Below the pieces are notes generated by a model. The model was not told the origin of the DNA, made no database searches, and saw only the letters and a list, made by a program, of their open reading frames with translations. From DASZUK01 sp963844575 (GTDB lineage Bacteria; Actinomycetota; Acidimicrobiia; Acidimicrobiales; RAAP-2), in NCBI GenBank assembly GCA_963844575.1, contig CAWJOU010000005.1, positions 3,224,001 through 3,288,000 of the forward strand: a DNA stretch of 64,000 nucleotides, read 5' to 3'. This document shows positions 25,982 through 34,433 of the stretch, in pieces. Position numbers and translations under genes: made by a program. How positions within the stretch are numbered: the first letter of the stretch is position 1; each line of letters opens with the position of its first letter.

Positions 25982-27345
25982 CCGAACCGGACGCCAGTCC
26001 GGGTGAGCCCAGTCCGGGTGGGCCCATTCTGGGTGGGAGCAGTCCGAGAGAAGGCGGCCCGGGCGAAAGCGGCTCCTCCTCCCGGGGCCCCATCTCCCGG
26101 CGCCGGTTGCTCGGTGGCCTCGGTCTGGCCGGTGCCGGTATGGCCCTCGGCGGTGCCCCGGCGGTGGCCCTCGGCCCGCTGGCCGCCCCGGCGGGTGCCG
26201 CGGGTGCCGCGGTCACCACGGGGAGCAACCCGAACCGCACCTTTCCCTTCTACGGCGACCACCAGGCCGGGATCGTCACCCCGGCTCAGGATCGGTTGGC
26301 GTTCGCGGCCATGAACGTACTGCCGGGCACGTCCCGCAGTGACCTGCGCACACTCTTGCGGGGCTGGACCGTCGCCGCGGAACGGATGACCCGGGGACAG
26401 CTCGTCGGCGAGGACACCAACCTCGACGACCCGCCGCTCGACACCGGCGAGGCCATCGGCTCGCCGGTCGGCGGTCTGACGATCACCATCGGCTACGGCC
26501 CGTCCTTGTTCGACGACCGGTTCGGCCTGGCCCAGAAGAAGCCGTCGCTCCTCGTCGACCTGCCGCCGCTCCCCAACGAGCAGCTCGACCCCGACTACGT
26601 CGGTGGCGACCTTTGCATCCAGGCCTGCTCGGACGACCCTCTCGTGGCGTTCCACGCCGTGCGGAACCTGGCCCGCCTGGGGCTCGGCGTGGTCGACTAC
26701 AACTGGATGGAGCTCGGTTTCGGCAAGACCTCTTCGACTAGCACCACCCAGCAGACCCCCCGCAACCTGCTCGGCTTCAAGGACGGCACGCGCAACATCA
26801 AGGCCCAGCAGACCGAGCTGCTCGACCAGTGCGTCTGGGTCGGTGACCGCGCCGACCAGGACTGGATGAAGGGCGGCAGCTACCTCGTCGCCCGGCGCAT
26901 CCAGATCTTCATCGAGAACTGGGACCGCGACTATCTGCAGGACCAGCAGAACGTCATCGGCCGGGCCAAGGTTACCGGCGCACCGCTCACCGGCGGCGGT
27001 GAGCTCACGACCCCGAATTTCCACGAGAAGAACGACCAGGGCCAGCCGGTCATCCCGGCCAACGCCCACATCCGGCTGGCCAGCCACGAGGAGAACGGCG
27101 GCGTCCGCATCCTGCGCCGCGGGTACTCGTTCACCGACGGCATCGACCCCGTCCGCGGCACCCTGCTGGGCGGGCTGTTCTTCATCGCCTTCATGCAGCA
27201 GCCGCAGCAGTTCGTCACGCTGCAACAGAAGCTGGGCACGGGCGACGCCCTGAACGAGTACATCCAGCACATCGGTAGCGGCCTGTTCGCCGTCCAAGGT
27301 GGCGTCCACCGCGGTCGGCACTGGGGCGACGGCCTGTTCGCCTGA
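25978..27345 (+). CDS. efeB: Deferrochelatase/DyP-type peroxidase EfeB
   Basis: 455 residues. The N-terminus has a twin-arginine signal (SRRRLLGGLGLAGAGMALGG) after an unusual Pro/Gly/Ser-rich lead of about 40 residues encoded by AGTCCGGGTG-like repeats. DyP hallmarks: LLGFKDGTRN (the G-x-x-D-G motif with the catalytic Asp) and NAHIRLASHEENGG with the proximal heme His, then ILRRGYSF. In EfeUOB it is exported with heme and oxidises iron or deferrates heme. Last gene of the operon. Confidence 0.93.
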   Translation: MTEPDASPGEPSPGGPILGGSSPREGGPGESGSSSRGPISRRRLLGGLGLAGAGMALGGAPAVALGPLAAPAGAAGAAVTTGSNPNRTFPFYGDHQAGIVTPAQDRLAFAAMNVLPGTSRSDLRTLLRGWTVAAERMTRGQLVGEDTNLDDPPLDTGEAIGSPVGGLTITIGYGPSLFDDRFGLAQKKPSLLVDLPPLPNEQLDPDYVGGDLCIQACSDDPLVAFHAVRNLARLGLGVVDYNWMELGFGKTSSTSTTQQTPRNLLGFKDGTRNIKAQQTELLDQCVWVGDRADQDWMKGGSYLVARRIQIFIENWDRDYLQDQQNVIGRAKVTGAPLTGGGELTTPNFHEKNDQGQPVIPANAHIRLASHEENGGVRILRRGYSFTDGIDPVRGTLLGGLFFIAFMQQPQQFVTLQQKLGTGDALNEYIQHIGSGLFAVQGGVHRGRHWGDGLFA

Positions 27346-27437
27346 TCCCTGTTCGCCTGATTGCCGTTCGCCGGTGGGATCGCCCGGCGGCCCGGTGGGG
27401 TGACCGATGTGGTGATCCGGTGTGATGAACTGGCCCC

Positions 27438-27896
27438 ATGGCCGAAACGCTCGAGGTCTCCCGCGACGTCGCCGCTTCCGCCGACACCGTCTACGCCGCC
27501 ATCTCGGACGTCACGCGCATGGGCGAGTGGTCCGAAGAGTGCGACGCCTGTTCGTGGCACGACGGGTTCGACGGTCCGACGGTCGGCGCGATTTTCGACG
27601 GGCACAACCGCAATGGCGATCACGAATGGACCACGCAGGGCAAGGTCGTCGAGGCCACGCCGGGACAGGCCTTCGCCTTCGAGTGCTCGATGTACGGCGT
27701 CCACTACTCCACCTGGGGTTACCGGATCGAGCCGATCGACGGTGGCTGCCGGGTCACGGAGTGGAGCGACGACCTGCGGCCGGCATCAGCCCTGGAGTTC
27801 AGCCGGCAGCTGTCGGGGGTCGACGACCGGGCAGCTCGGAACCGCCGTTCGATGCGCCTGACGCTCGACCGCCTGGCGGCCGTCCTCGAGCGCTGA
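27438..27896 (+). CDS. SRPBCC family protein
   Basis: 152 residues. START/Bet v1-like fold: ETLEVSRDVAASADTVYAAISDVTRMGEWSEEC at the N-terminus is the usual polyketide-cyclase/dehydrase-like beginning, with a C-terminal amphipathic helix (RRSMRLTLDRLAAVL). Ligand unknown. It is followed by a monooxygenase-like and a glyoxalase-like gene on the same strand, possibly one transcript. Confidence 0.83.
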   Translation: MAETLEVSRDVAASADTVYAAISDVTRMGEWSEECDACSWHDGFDGPTVGAIFDGHNRNGDHEWTTQGKVVEATPGQAFAFECSMYGVHYSTWGYRIEPIDGGCRVTEWSDDLRPASALEFSRQLSGVDDRAARNRRSMRLTLDRLAAVLER

Positions 27897-27901
27897 TCTC
27901 G

Positions 27902-28219
27902 GTGCCGCGGTTCGCTCAGCAGACCCGATTGGTCGCCACGAAGGGGAATGCCGACGCCCTCGTTCGAAAGTTCCTCGACGCGGTGGAGATCCAACGCGAC
28001 AATCCGGCCTGCGAGCTCATGATCGCCGGACGGTCGGCGTCCGAAGAGGACGTCGTCTACGTCGTCGAAGCGTGGTCGAGCGAGGCCGAGTGGGAACAGG
28101 CACGGCACCGTGACGCAGTGACCGCCTGGGCCCAAGGGATGCCGCAACTGGTGGCCGGTCGACCGGTGAGCGTCACGATCGACTCACTCGACGGGAAGGG
28201 CCTTCGGACCGCCGACTGA
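27902..28219 (+). CDS. Antibiotic biosynthesis monooxygenase-like (ABM) protein
   Basis: 105 residues. Ferredoxin-like dimeric fold: QQTRLVATKGNADALVRKFLDAVEIQRDNPACELM, then VYVVEAWSSEAEWEQARHRDAV, the usual ABM/quinol monooxygenase pattern with a C-terminal VSVTIDSLDGKG. GTG at 27902, 5 bases after the SRPBCC stop. Substrate unknown. Confidence 0.8.
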   Translation: MPRFAQQTRLVATKGNADALVRKFLDAVEIQRDNPACELMIAGRSASEEDVVYVVEAWSSEAEWEQARHRDAVTAWAQGMPQLVAGRPVSVTIDSLDGKGLRTAD

Positions 28220-28267
28220 GCCGACCGCACCGGTGCCGGACAACAAAATCGAGCTAGCGTTTGCTTC

Positions 28268-28696
28268 ATGCTCCGCGTCCATCACGTCTGCTGGTGCTTC
28301 GAGCCGGAGAACGTCGACGCGGTCAAAGCGTTCTGGAAAGAACGCTTCGAGACCAAGCTCTTCGACTTCGTCCAGCCCGAGCTCGGCCTTCGCGTCCTCA
28401 TCAACTGGGAAGCGGGTGTCGAGATCATCGCACCGCTTGGCCAGGGCGGCACGGCCGGTCCGCAGGTGCGGGCGCACCTCGACGCGCGAGGCGAAGGCGT
28501 CTACACCGTGGCCGTCGAGGTCGACGACCTGCCGGCGGCGACGGCCCAGGCCGAGGCGGCCGGGGCGTCGGTGACGCTCCGGGACGAGTTCGTCGTCGGC
28601 AAGGGCGACGATGCACTCGAGGTCCTGCAGATGGTATTGAGCGACGTGCTCGGGATGCGCCTGACGCTGCAGCATGCCGTGCCCAGTCCTCGGTGA
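28268..28696 (+). CDS. VOC/glyoxalase family protein
   Basis: 142 residues, one vicinal-oxygen-chelate unit. RVHHVCWCFEPENVDAVKAFW starts with the metal-ligand-like His; EGVYTVAVEVDDLPAATAQAEAAGASV is the second half. The predicted bidentate ligands are incomplete, so it may bind rather than transform its substrate. Same strand as the ABM-like gene but 48 bases later. Confidence 0.78.
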   Translation: MLRVHHVCWCFEPENVDAVKAFWKERFETKLFDFVQPELGLRVLINWEAGVEIIAPLGQGGTAGPQVRAHLDARGEGVYTVAVEVDDLPAATAQAEAAGASVTLRDEFVVGKGDDALEVLQMVLSDVLGMRLTLQHAVPSPR

Positions 28697-28842
28697 TGAC
28701 TGGGTGACGCCTGGGTGACTGGGGGGTGATGGCGCGGCGGCGACCCAGTCGGCCGTCGTCGCTACCATGGCCCCTCGGGCCTGCGTGGCCGCCAACAGAG
28801 GAGCGCCGGCTCGACCGGGCTGGTCGGCAGGGGGTGTGGATC

Positions 28843-29538
28843 ATGGCCGCGGATCGTCATACCTCGCCGATGCTGCTCGGCACGTTGATGATCCTCACCG
28901 TCGTGAGCGGGTTGGTCGACGCGGTGAGCTATCTGGGGCTCGGGCACGTCTTCACGGCCAACATGACCGGCAACGTGGTCCTCCTCGGGTTCGCCGCCGC
29001 CGGCGCACCGGGGTTCTCGGTGGCAGCCAGCCTGGCCTCGCTCGGCTGTTTCCTGGTCGGTGCGGTGTGCGCCGGACGGATGTGCCTGTACGTCCGCTCG
29101 CACCGGCGATGGCTCCTCATCGCCATGGCCACCGAAGGACTGTTCGCCGGCGGAGCCGCCGTGGTGTCGGCGACGGCCCATGGGGTGATCGGGTCGGGCT
29201 GGCCCCGGTACACCGTGATCGCGCTCATGGCCTTTGCCATGGGGGTACGCAACTCGACCATCCGCCGGCTCGCCGTGCCGGACGTGACGACCACCGTCCT
29301 CACCATGACCTTGACCGGGTTGGCCGCCGACTCTTCTCTGGCGGGAGGGAACAACCCGAAGGTGGGTCGGAGAACCTCGGCCGTCGCGGCCATGTTGATC
29401 GGTGCGTTCGTCGGCGCCCTGCTCTATCTCCACCAAGGCGCAACGCTGCCCTTGGGCATCGTTGCGGTGATCGTGCTCGTCACGGCGATCGTCTTCGCTC
29501 GCAGTGCGGGGTCACGGCAGCTCGACGCGGTCGAATAA
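28843..29538 (+). CDS. YoaK/DUF1275 family membrane protein
   Basis: 231 residues with six to seven helices. GLVDAVSYLGLGHVFTANMTGNVVLLGF is the DUF1275 signature, and a second, shorter copy (FAMGVRNSTIRRLAVPDVTTTVLTMTLTGLAAD) follows. Function unknown; some members are fluoride or metabolite related. ATG at 28843 used; GTG at 28834 is a possible alternative. Confidence 0.85.
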   Translation: MAADRHTSPMLLGTLMILTVVSGLVDAVSYLGLGHVFTANMTGNVVLLGFAAAGAPGFSVAASLASLGCFLVGAVCAGRMCLYVRSHRRWLLIAMATEGLFAGGAAVVSATAHGVIGSGWPRYTVIALMAFAMGVRNSTIRRLAVPDVTTTVLTMTLTGLAADSSLAGGNNPKVGRRTSAVAAMLIGAFVGALLYLHQGATLPLGIVAVIVLVTAIVFARSAGSRQLDAVE

Positions 29539-29549
29539 CCCCGAACGCG

Positions 29550-29584
29550 ACGTACCGCTAGGAAGGAATCGCCCAGCGGTACGT
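29550..29584. terminator. Stem-loop between convergent genes
   Basis: ACGTACCGCT (29550-29559) and AGCGGTACGT (29575-29584) form a perfect 10-bp stem with a 15-base loop between the convergent stops of the DUF1275 gene and the repeat-protein gene. No U-tract follows, so it may work as a bidirectional terminator only by its stem. Confidence 0.5.
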
Positions 29585-29608
29585 GCGTTGTCCAGACTGC
29601 CCGGGCCG

Positions 29609-31921
29609 TTAGACCCCCGAGCCGTAGAACGGCATTGTCTCGCCCTTCGGGCCGTAGGTGAACACGCCACCGTCGGCGGCCACCAGCCAGTAGCCGTCGT
29701 AGGAGTTGTTGTTCAGACCGGCGATCACCGGTTTGTTCAACGTGAGGCTGCCAGCCGAGCCGTAGAACGGCGCGTCGTACGAGAACACCCCCCCGTCGGA
29801 GGCCACCAACCGGTAGCCGCTGCCGTCGGAGACCGGAGCGATGTCGACGACTGGCTTGTTGAGGGTGAGACTGCCGGTGGAGCCATAGAAGGGGGCGTGG
29901 TAGGCAAAGACCCCTCCGTCGGCAGCCACCAACCAGTAGCCCCCGGTTGTCCGGTCGAGACCCATGCCCACCACTGGCTTGTTCAAGGTCAGGCTGCCCG
30001 TCGAACCGTAGAACGGCACGTCGTAGGCGAACACCCCGCCGTCGGCGGCCACCAGCCAGTAACCGGCCCCGTTGAGTGTCGTGGAGATCCCCACCACCGG
30101 CTTGTTCAGGTGCATCCCCCCAGTGGACCCGAGGAACGGCGCATTGAAGGCAAACACTCCGCCGTCGGCGGCCACCAGCCAGTAGCCCCCGGTCTGCCGG
30201 TCGACGGACATGCCGACGATGGGCTGGTTGAGGTGCTGGCCGGTCATCGACCCATAGCAGGTGGCGGCGCCAAAGGCGGCGACGTCACCCTGGGCGTCGA
30301 CCTCGTAATAGCCCGTTCCGTCGTCCAGGGCGGCCGCACCCACCACCGAGCCGGAGGGCAGGGTGGACACGCAGTTGGTCTGGGTCGGGCCGGGCGTTGT
30401 CGGACTGGCCCCCGGGAGGGTCTGGAACCACAGGTAGGCGTTGGTCGGAACCTCACCCGCACCGGCGACGCCGATGCCACTGCCGGCCACGTTCTCCTGG
30501 GCCTTGACGGCGTTGTATGTCTTGGAACCTTCCACCGTGGCCAAGCCCTTCGGCGAGGTCACCGGGATGACCACCACGTTCCACCACTCCGGCTGGTCCC
30601 CGTTGCGGGTGGTCAGCAGGTGGTCGTGGCCGGGCAGCGGCACGTTGTCCAAGGTGGCCGCGTTGGCGACCCCGAGGGCCGAAGCCAGCCGGGAAAGGTC
30701 GATGGTGGCTGGATGATCGATGCACGTAATGGCGCTCGAGCACTGGTTGTAAGCGACCGGCGTTGTCGTGTACAGCGGCACCGGGATGTACAGCGGATCG
30801 ATGTTGCCGTTCGTCACCGTCGGCGAAGGTGCCGTCTGTGTGGCCACGCCTGGTGGCACCTTGTTCGGGGCCGCGCCGGCTTCACAGCCGGTCGAGGAGG
30901 CCGAGCTCACCGAGGTGTCGCAGAAGTACTGCTCGGAGTAGAGCGCCTCCACGTTCTGGCCGTCGATCCAGTCCTTCGAGATGCCGAGGTTCTGGCAGTT
31001 GGGTGCCGTTGCGCCGCAGTCGTTCTTCAGGTTGTTGAAGGTCGCCCCGGTCTCGGTCTGGTTGCCCGAGGGGTTGGGTGTCGGTGCGGTGGCCACCGCC
31101 GGTCCCGGAGGGGCCGTTGCGGTCAGGTTGGCCGCTTGGGCGGCCGGCACCGTGCCGGGAAGGATCTGGAAGAAGAGGAACGTGTTCGTCGGAACCGACA
31201 CCGCCTTTGTGGCGGCCACGGCGGCGTTGATGGCGCTCACACTGGTGAGGGTGCTGAACGTCGCCGGGTCCGTGGTGGCGATCACCTGGACGTTCCACCA
31301 TTCCGGCAGACCGCCGTTGCGGGTGCCGACCACGTGGTCGTGGGCCGGGATGGGCACGTTCTTCACGCTTGTCGCCGACGGACTACCGGGCAGTGCGCCG
31401 GCGATCCGGGACAGATCGATCGTCGGAGGGTGATCGATGCAGGTGGCTGTGGCCGTGCACTGGGTCGCCGGTGGGTTCGCGAACAACGGCACCGGGATGT
31501 AGAGGGTGTCCTTGTGTGTGGTGTTGCCCAGCGTGGTGCCGTCAACCGATGTTGTGCTCGGGGTGGCCGAAGGACCGGCTCCTGCTTCACAGCCGGTGGT
31601 TGCTGTCGACGTCACGTTGGTGTCGCAGTAGTAGTTCTCGCTGTAGAGCAGGTCGACGTTGTGCCCGTTGTAGTAGCCGTAGGACTCCCCCACCTGTCCG
31701 CAGGTCGGGGCGTCGTTGCCACAGTTGTACTGCAGCGGGTCGATGGTCGTCCCGGATGTGCCGCTGGGCGGCGGGACCTGGACGGCATTGGCCGTTGCCG
31801 CGCCGGCGGTCGCCCCAGCCGTCAGGCCGGTGGCGGTTAGGCCGAGCACGACGAAGAGCGCGGCCACGATGGACAGCGCCGTTCTGTTCCAAGCTGCTCG
31901 TGGACGAAGTCGTTCGGTCAT
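29609..31921 (-). CDS. Secreted protein: duplicated N-terminal domain plus six C-terminal 41-residue repeats
   Basis: 770 residues from the ATG at 31921 (GAGAGAGGGG upstream). Signal peptide around residues 13-45 (ALSIVAALFVVLGLTATGLTAGA). Two homologous domains of about 230 residues follow, each with CDT-V-GCEAGA, LYIPVPL, CIDHP-TIDLSR, HDH-TRNG-PEWWNV and VPTN-FQ-LPG. The C-terminus (537-770; DNA 29612-30313) is six units, four of exactly 41 residues, of the form GYWLVAADGGVFAY-PFYGSTGSLTLNKPVVGM. The paired domains are not recognised. The repeats, common in Acidimicrobiia, may form a beta-propeller-like surface domain. Confidence 0.8.
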   Translation of the reverse strand: MTERLRPRAAWNRTALSIVAALFVVLGLTATGLTAGATAGAATANAVQVPPPSGTSGTTIDPLQYNCGNDAPTCGQVGESYGYYNGHNVDLLYSENYYCDTNVTSTATTGCEAGAGPSATPSTTSVDGTTLGNTTHKDTLYIPVPLFANPPATQCTATATCIDHPPTIDLSRIAGALPGSPSATSVKNVPIPAHDHVVGTRNGGLPEWWNVQVIATTDPATFSTLTSVSAINAAVAATKAVSVPTNTFLFFQILPGTVPAAQAANLTATAPPGPAVATAPTPNPSGNQTETGATFNNLKNDCGATAPNCQNLGISKDWIDGQNVEALYSEQYFCDTSVSSASSTGCEAGAAPNKVPPGVATQTAPSPTVTNGNIDPLYIPVPLYTTTPVAYNQCSSAITCIDHPATIDLSRLASALGVANAATLDNVPLPGHDHLLTTRNGDQPEWWNVVVIPVTSPKGLATVEGSKTYNAVKAQENVAGSGIGVAGAGEVPTNAYLWFQTLPGASPTTPGPTQTNCVSTLPSGSVVGAAALDDGTGYYEVDAQGDVAAFGAATCYGSMTGQHLNQPIVGMSVDRQTGGYWLVAADGGVFAFNAPFLGSTGGMHLNKPVVGISTTLNGAGYWLVAADGGVFAYDVPFYGSTGSLTLNKPVVGMGLDRTTGGYWLVAADGGVFAYHAPFYGSTGSLTLNKPVVDIAPVSDGSGYRLVASDGGVFSYDAPFYGSAGSLTLNKPVIAGLNNNSYDGYWLVAADGGVFTYGPKGETMPFYGSGV

Positions 31922-32111
31922 GGTGAACCCCTCTCTCCAACGGGCCCGCGGGATGCGGCCCGACCGATGGGTACACACTCGGCGCGCTGCAATGCCGTCG
32001 ATGACGATCGTTGCCGCAACGCGCCTCCAGCCAACCCCATACGAAGCGTTCTTCGGTGACCGGGACGGTCGCGGATGACCATCCGTCGAACTTTCGTCGA
32101 AAGGTTGATGG

Positions 32112-32133
32112 CACCCGGCGACCGGTCGCCGGG
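32112..32133. promoter_or_regulatory. Perfect 22-bp palindrome in a divergent intergenic region
   Basis: Half-site ACCCGGCGACC followed by its exact reverse complement, no spacer. It lies 190 bases before the repeat-protein ATG and 45 bases before the start of the divergent membrane protein. Position and perfect symmetry suggest a regulator-binding site or a strong RNA hairpin. No known consensus recognised. Confidence 0.45.
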
Positions 32134-32177
32134 TCGCGACGTCATCCACCGCCCGCCTTCGCGTCGAAGAACGGCCG

Positions 32178-33233
32178 GTGCGAGCAAGCCGGCCGACCGA
32201 CCAACTCGACGTTCCAGCCGTCGACGCCAGCCCGGGCCACGTCGACCGCACCTGCGGCCAGCCCTGGCCCCTCGCCGGCCGTCGCCGCCACCTTCAGATC
32301 GCCCTCGGGCTCGTCTGGTTGCTCGACGCCGCTTTGCAGTTCCAGCCCTACATGTTCTCGAAGAGCTTCGTCGTTCACGTCCTCGAACCAGCGGCGACCG
32401 GAAACCCGGCGGTGATCGGCCGACCGATGCTCTGGGCCGACCACTTCATGGTGCACGACATCGGGCCATGGAACGCCCTGTTCGCCACCGTCCAGCTCCT
32501 GATCGCCCTCGGCCTGTTCTGGCGGCCGACGGTGCGAGGCGCCCTGGCCGCCTCGATCGTCTGGTCGATCGGGGTCTGGTGGATCGGCGAAGGCCTGGGC
32601 GGAGTGCTCTCGGGCGCGACACCGGTGGCCGGCTATCCGGGTGCCGTCATCCTCTATGCCCTCCTGGCCGTCTTGGTCTGGCCGAGCGGGCGACGACCGG
32701 TGCGCCGGTCGGTGGCCGAGAGCGGCCCGCTCGGCCAGCGGGTCGCCGAGCTGCTCTGGGCGGTCCTGTGGGGGAGCTTCGCCTACTTCCAACTACTGCC
32801 GGCCAACCGAACCCCCCAGGGCCTTCGCAACATGGTGACGGCGATGGCGCCCGGCGAACCGGGCTGGATCCGCTCGCTCGACCACGGCCTGGCCGTTGCG
32901 CTCGACCACCACGGCTCGGAGCTGTCGGTGCTGGTGGCGATCGCCTGCATCGTGATCGCCCTCGGCGTCCTGATCCCGGCGGCGGTCCGGCCGGTCGTCG
33001 GGCTCGCCGTCGTCGTGGCCCTTGCGGTCTGGGTAACCCAGGACTTTGGCGACATCTTCACCGGCACCGGGACCGACGTGAACTCGGGTCTTCTCCTGTT
33101 CCTGGTGGCCCTCGCCTACTGGCCGATGAAGACAAACCGAGGACGAAGTTCGCTGATCCAGGACGCAATTTTGATCCAGAGCCCAATGGGGGAACCGCTT
33201 GCGAGGGTCGGTACCTCGAACCTCAGTCCTTGA
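32178..33233 (+). CDS. Polytopic membrane protein of unknown function
   Basis: 351 residues with about eight hydrophobic helices. The recognisable beginning of the fold is HLQIALGLVWLLDAALQFQPYMFSKSFVVHVLEP; later FAYFQLLPANRTPQGLRNMVTAMAPGEPGW forms a polar loop with conserved-looking Trp and Gly. No family assigned; the helix layout is weakly reminiscent of DoxX-like proteins. The GTG start at 32178 is uncertain, because the first 33 residues are polar and unlike the rest. It overlaps the 3' end of the small YqaE gene on the other strand by 11 bases. Confidence 0.6.
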   Translation: MRASRPTDQLDVPAVDASPGHVDRTCGQPWPLAGRRRHLQIALGLVWLLDAALQFQPYMFSKSFVVHVLEPAATGNPAVIGRPMLWADHFMVHDIGPWNALFATVQLLIALGLFWRPTVRGALAASIVWSIGVWWIGEGLGGVLSGATPVAGYPGAVILYALLAVLVWPSGRRPVRRSVAESGPLGQRVAELLWAVLWGSFAYFQLLPANRTPQGLRNMVTAMAPGEPGWIRSLDHGLAVALDHHGSELSVLVAIACIVIALGVLIPAAVRPVVGLAVVVALAVWVTQDFGDIFTGTGTDVNSGLLLFLVALAYWPMKTNRGRSSLIQDAILIQSPMGEPLARVGTSNLSP

Positions 33234-33384
33234 CGACCTGGTAGATCCCGTAGATGACTCCAGGGATGTGGCCGCAGAGCTGCAACAGGAAGGCCCACAG
33301 CACCTTGAGGCTCGGACCGTCCTCGATCAGCACGGCCAGCCAGGGGAGGATCAGGCAGAGGAGAACTAGCAGGACCTTTTTCAC
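33223..33384 (-). CDS. YqaE/Pmp3-family small membrane peptide
   Basis: 53 residues from a GTG at 33384 (GAGAGGGAC upstream). Two transmembrane helices separated by a short polar turn: VKKVLLVLLCLILPWLAVLIEDG, then LWAFLLQLCGHIPGVIYGIYQVVKD. The LCxxxxHIPGxIYGxYxV ending is the UPF0057/Pmp3 signature. Such peptides respond to stress and affect membrane potential. It lies next to the GAP-family/SHOCT stress cluster. Confidence 0.85.
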   Translation of the reverse strand: MKKVLLVLLCLILPWLAVLIEDGPSLKVLWAFLLQLCGHIPGVIYGIYQVVKD

Positions 33385-33480
33385 GTCGTCCCTCTCTTCG
33401 CCGACGGCTGTGCCGGTGTCCTACCCGATCAGGAGAGGGGCGAACCGCCGTCGCCGCCGACCAGTTGTCCCATCCTCTCG

Positions 33481-34128
33481 TCAGCCACCGACGAGAAGGT
33501 AGATGCTCTTTCCCATCAGCCAGAAGCCGAGAAGGAGCGAGATCACCACGATCGCCTGATCCCGATGGCTGTTGATCCATTGGCGGATGGACTCGAGGCG
33601 GCGGTGGGCGGCCTCCGGAGAGAAGGCGGTGTGGAGCTCGATCGCCAAGAGGGTCGAGGACGCCAGGAGACAGAATCCGACGAGCGCCGCGATCTCGCCC
33701 GCATTGGAGACCTGGGCATCGAGCACGGTGACGGCACCGGCAAAGACCAGGGGCCAGGCCTGGAGGAACACGCCGAGGCCGGCGGCCATCGGGAGTGAGA
33801 TGCCGTCCAGTCGCGCCATCCACTTCGGCTCGTTGACCGGCCGACCGATCTTCGTCCGGTGGTGGGCGCCCAAGCCCACCAAGAACACCCCGATCGCCAG
33901 CTTGATGGCCAGTCCGGCTGTCGACGGCGCGCTGTGCGCCTGTACCGGCTTCCCACCGGTGATGGCAACGGCGACGCCGATGATGACGACCAGGGAGAAC
34001 AGCCAGCCAAGGAGAAACGCCAGACCCCTTCGAAGCCCGCCGTCGGCGCTGAGGATGAGAATGAAGACAACCAGAGGGAGCGGCTGGAGCGTGATCGACA
34101 ACGCGATCAGCGCCAGGTCGAGGATCAT
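33481..34128 (-). CDS. GAP family (Sap-like) membrane protein
   Basis: 215 residues, six helices. IALSITLQPLPLVVFILILSADGG and the mid-protein GLGVFLQAWPLVFAGAVTVLDAQV match the family seen at 19025-19696, though the sequences are quite different. Export of a surface lipid is the family theme; cargo unknown. It follows the SHOCT gene by 18 bases, probably the last gene of a DUF6325-SHOCT-GAP operon driven from an operator at 34912. Confidence 0.82.
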   Translation of the reverse strand: MILDLALIALSITLQPLPLVVFILILSADGGLRRGLAFLLGWLFSLVVIIGVAVAITGGKPVQAHSAPSTAGLAIKLAIGVFLVGLGAHHRTKIGRPVNEPKWMARLDGISLPMAAGLGVFLQAWPLVFAGAVTVLDAQVSNAGEIAALVGFCLLASSTLLAIELHTAFSPEAAHRRLESIRQWINSHRDQAIVVISLLLGFWLMGKSIYLLVGG

Positions 34129-34146
34129 GCGATCTCGATGTACGGC

Positions 34147-34416
34147 CTAGGCGAGGGTGGCCGCTTTTAGCGACGCGAACTCCTCGTCGGTCAACACACC
34201 CTTGTCCTTCAACGCCGACAGTTCCGTGAGCCTCTGGATCGGATCGGACGGCGGAGCGGCCGGGGGTGGCACCGGGGCAGCTTGGGGTGGCGGCGGGGCC
34301 GCTTGCGGGGCGTTGGCCTGTTGGCGGCGCGCCGCCCGGCCCCCGACAACCGATGCGGTGCCGGCGACTACCGCCGTACCAACAGCCAGTCGAGCGATCG
34401 GTCGTCTTCTGAGCAT
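34147..34416 (-). CDS. SHOCT-domain protein
   Basis: 89 residues. A short hydrophobic N-terminus (LAVGTAVVAGTASVVGG), a Pro/Ala/Gln linker (APPPPQAAPVPPP), then a C-terminal SHOCT module DPIQRLTELSALKDKGVLTDEEFASLKAATLA. SHOCT is an oligomerisation-type tail found in many membrane-stress proteins. Co-operon with DUF6325 (17-base gap). Confidence 0.82.
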   Translation of the reverse strand: MLRRRPIARLAVGTAVVAGTASVVGGRAARRQQANAPQAAPPPPQAAPVPPPAAPPSDPIQRLTELSALKDKGVLTDEEFASLKAATLA

Positions 34417-34433
34417 CGGCGTCCTTCTCTCTA

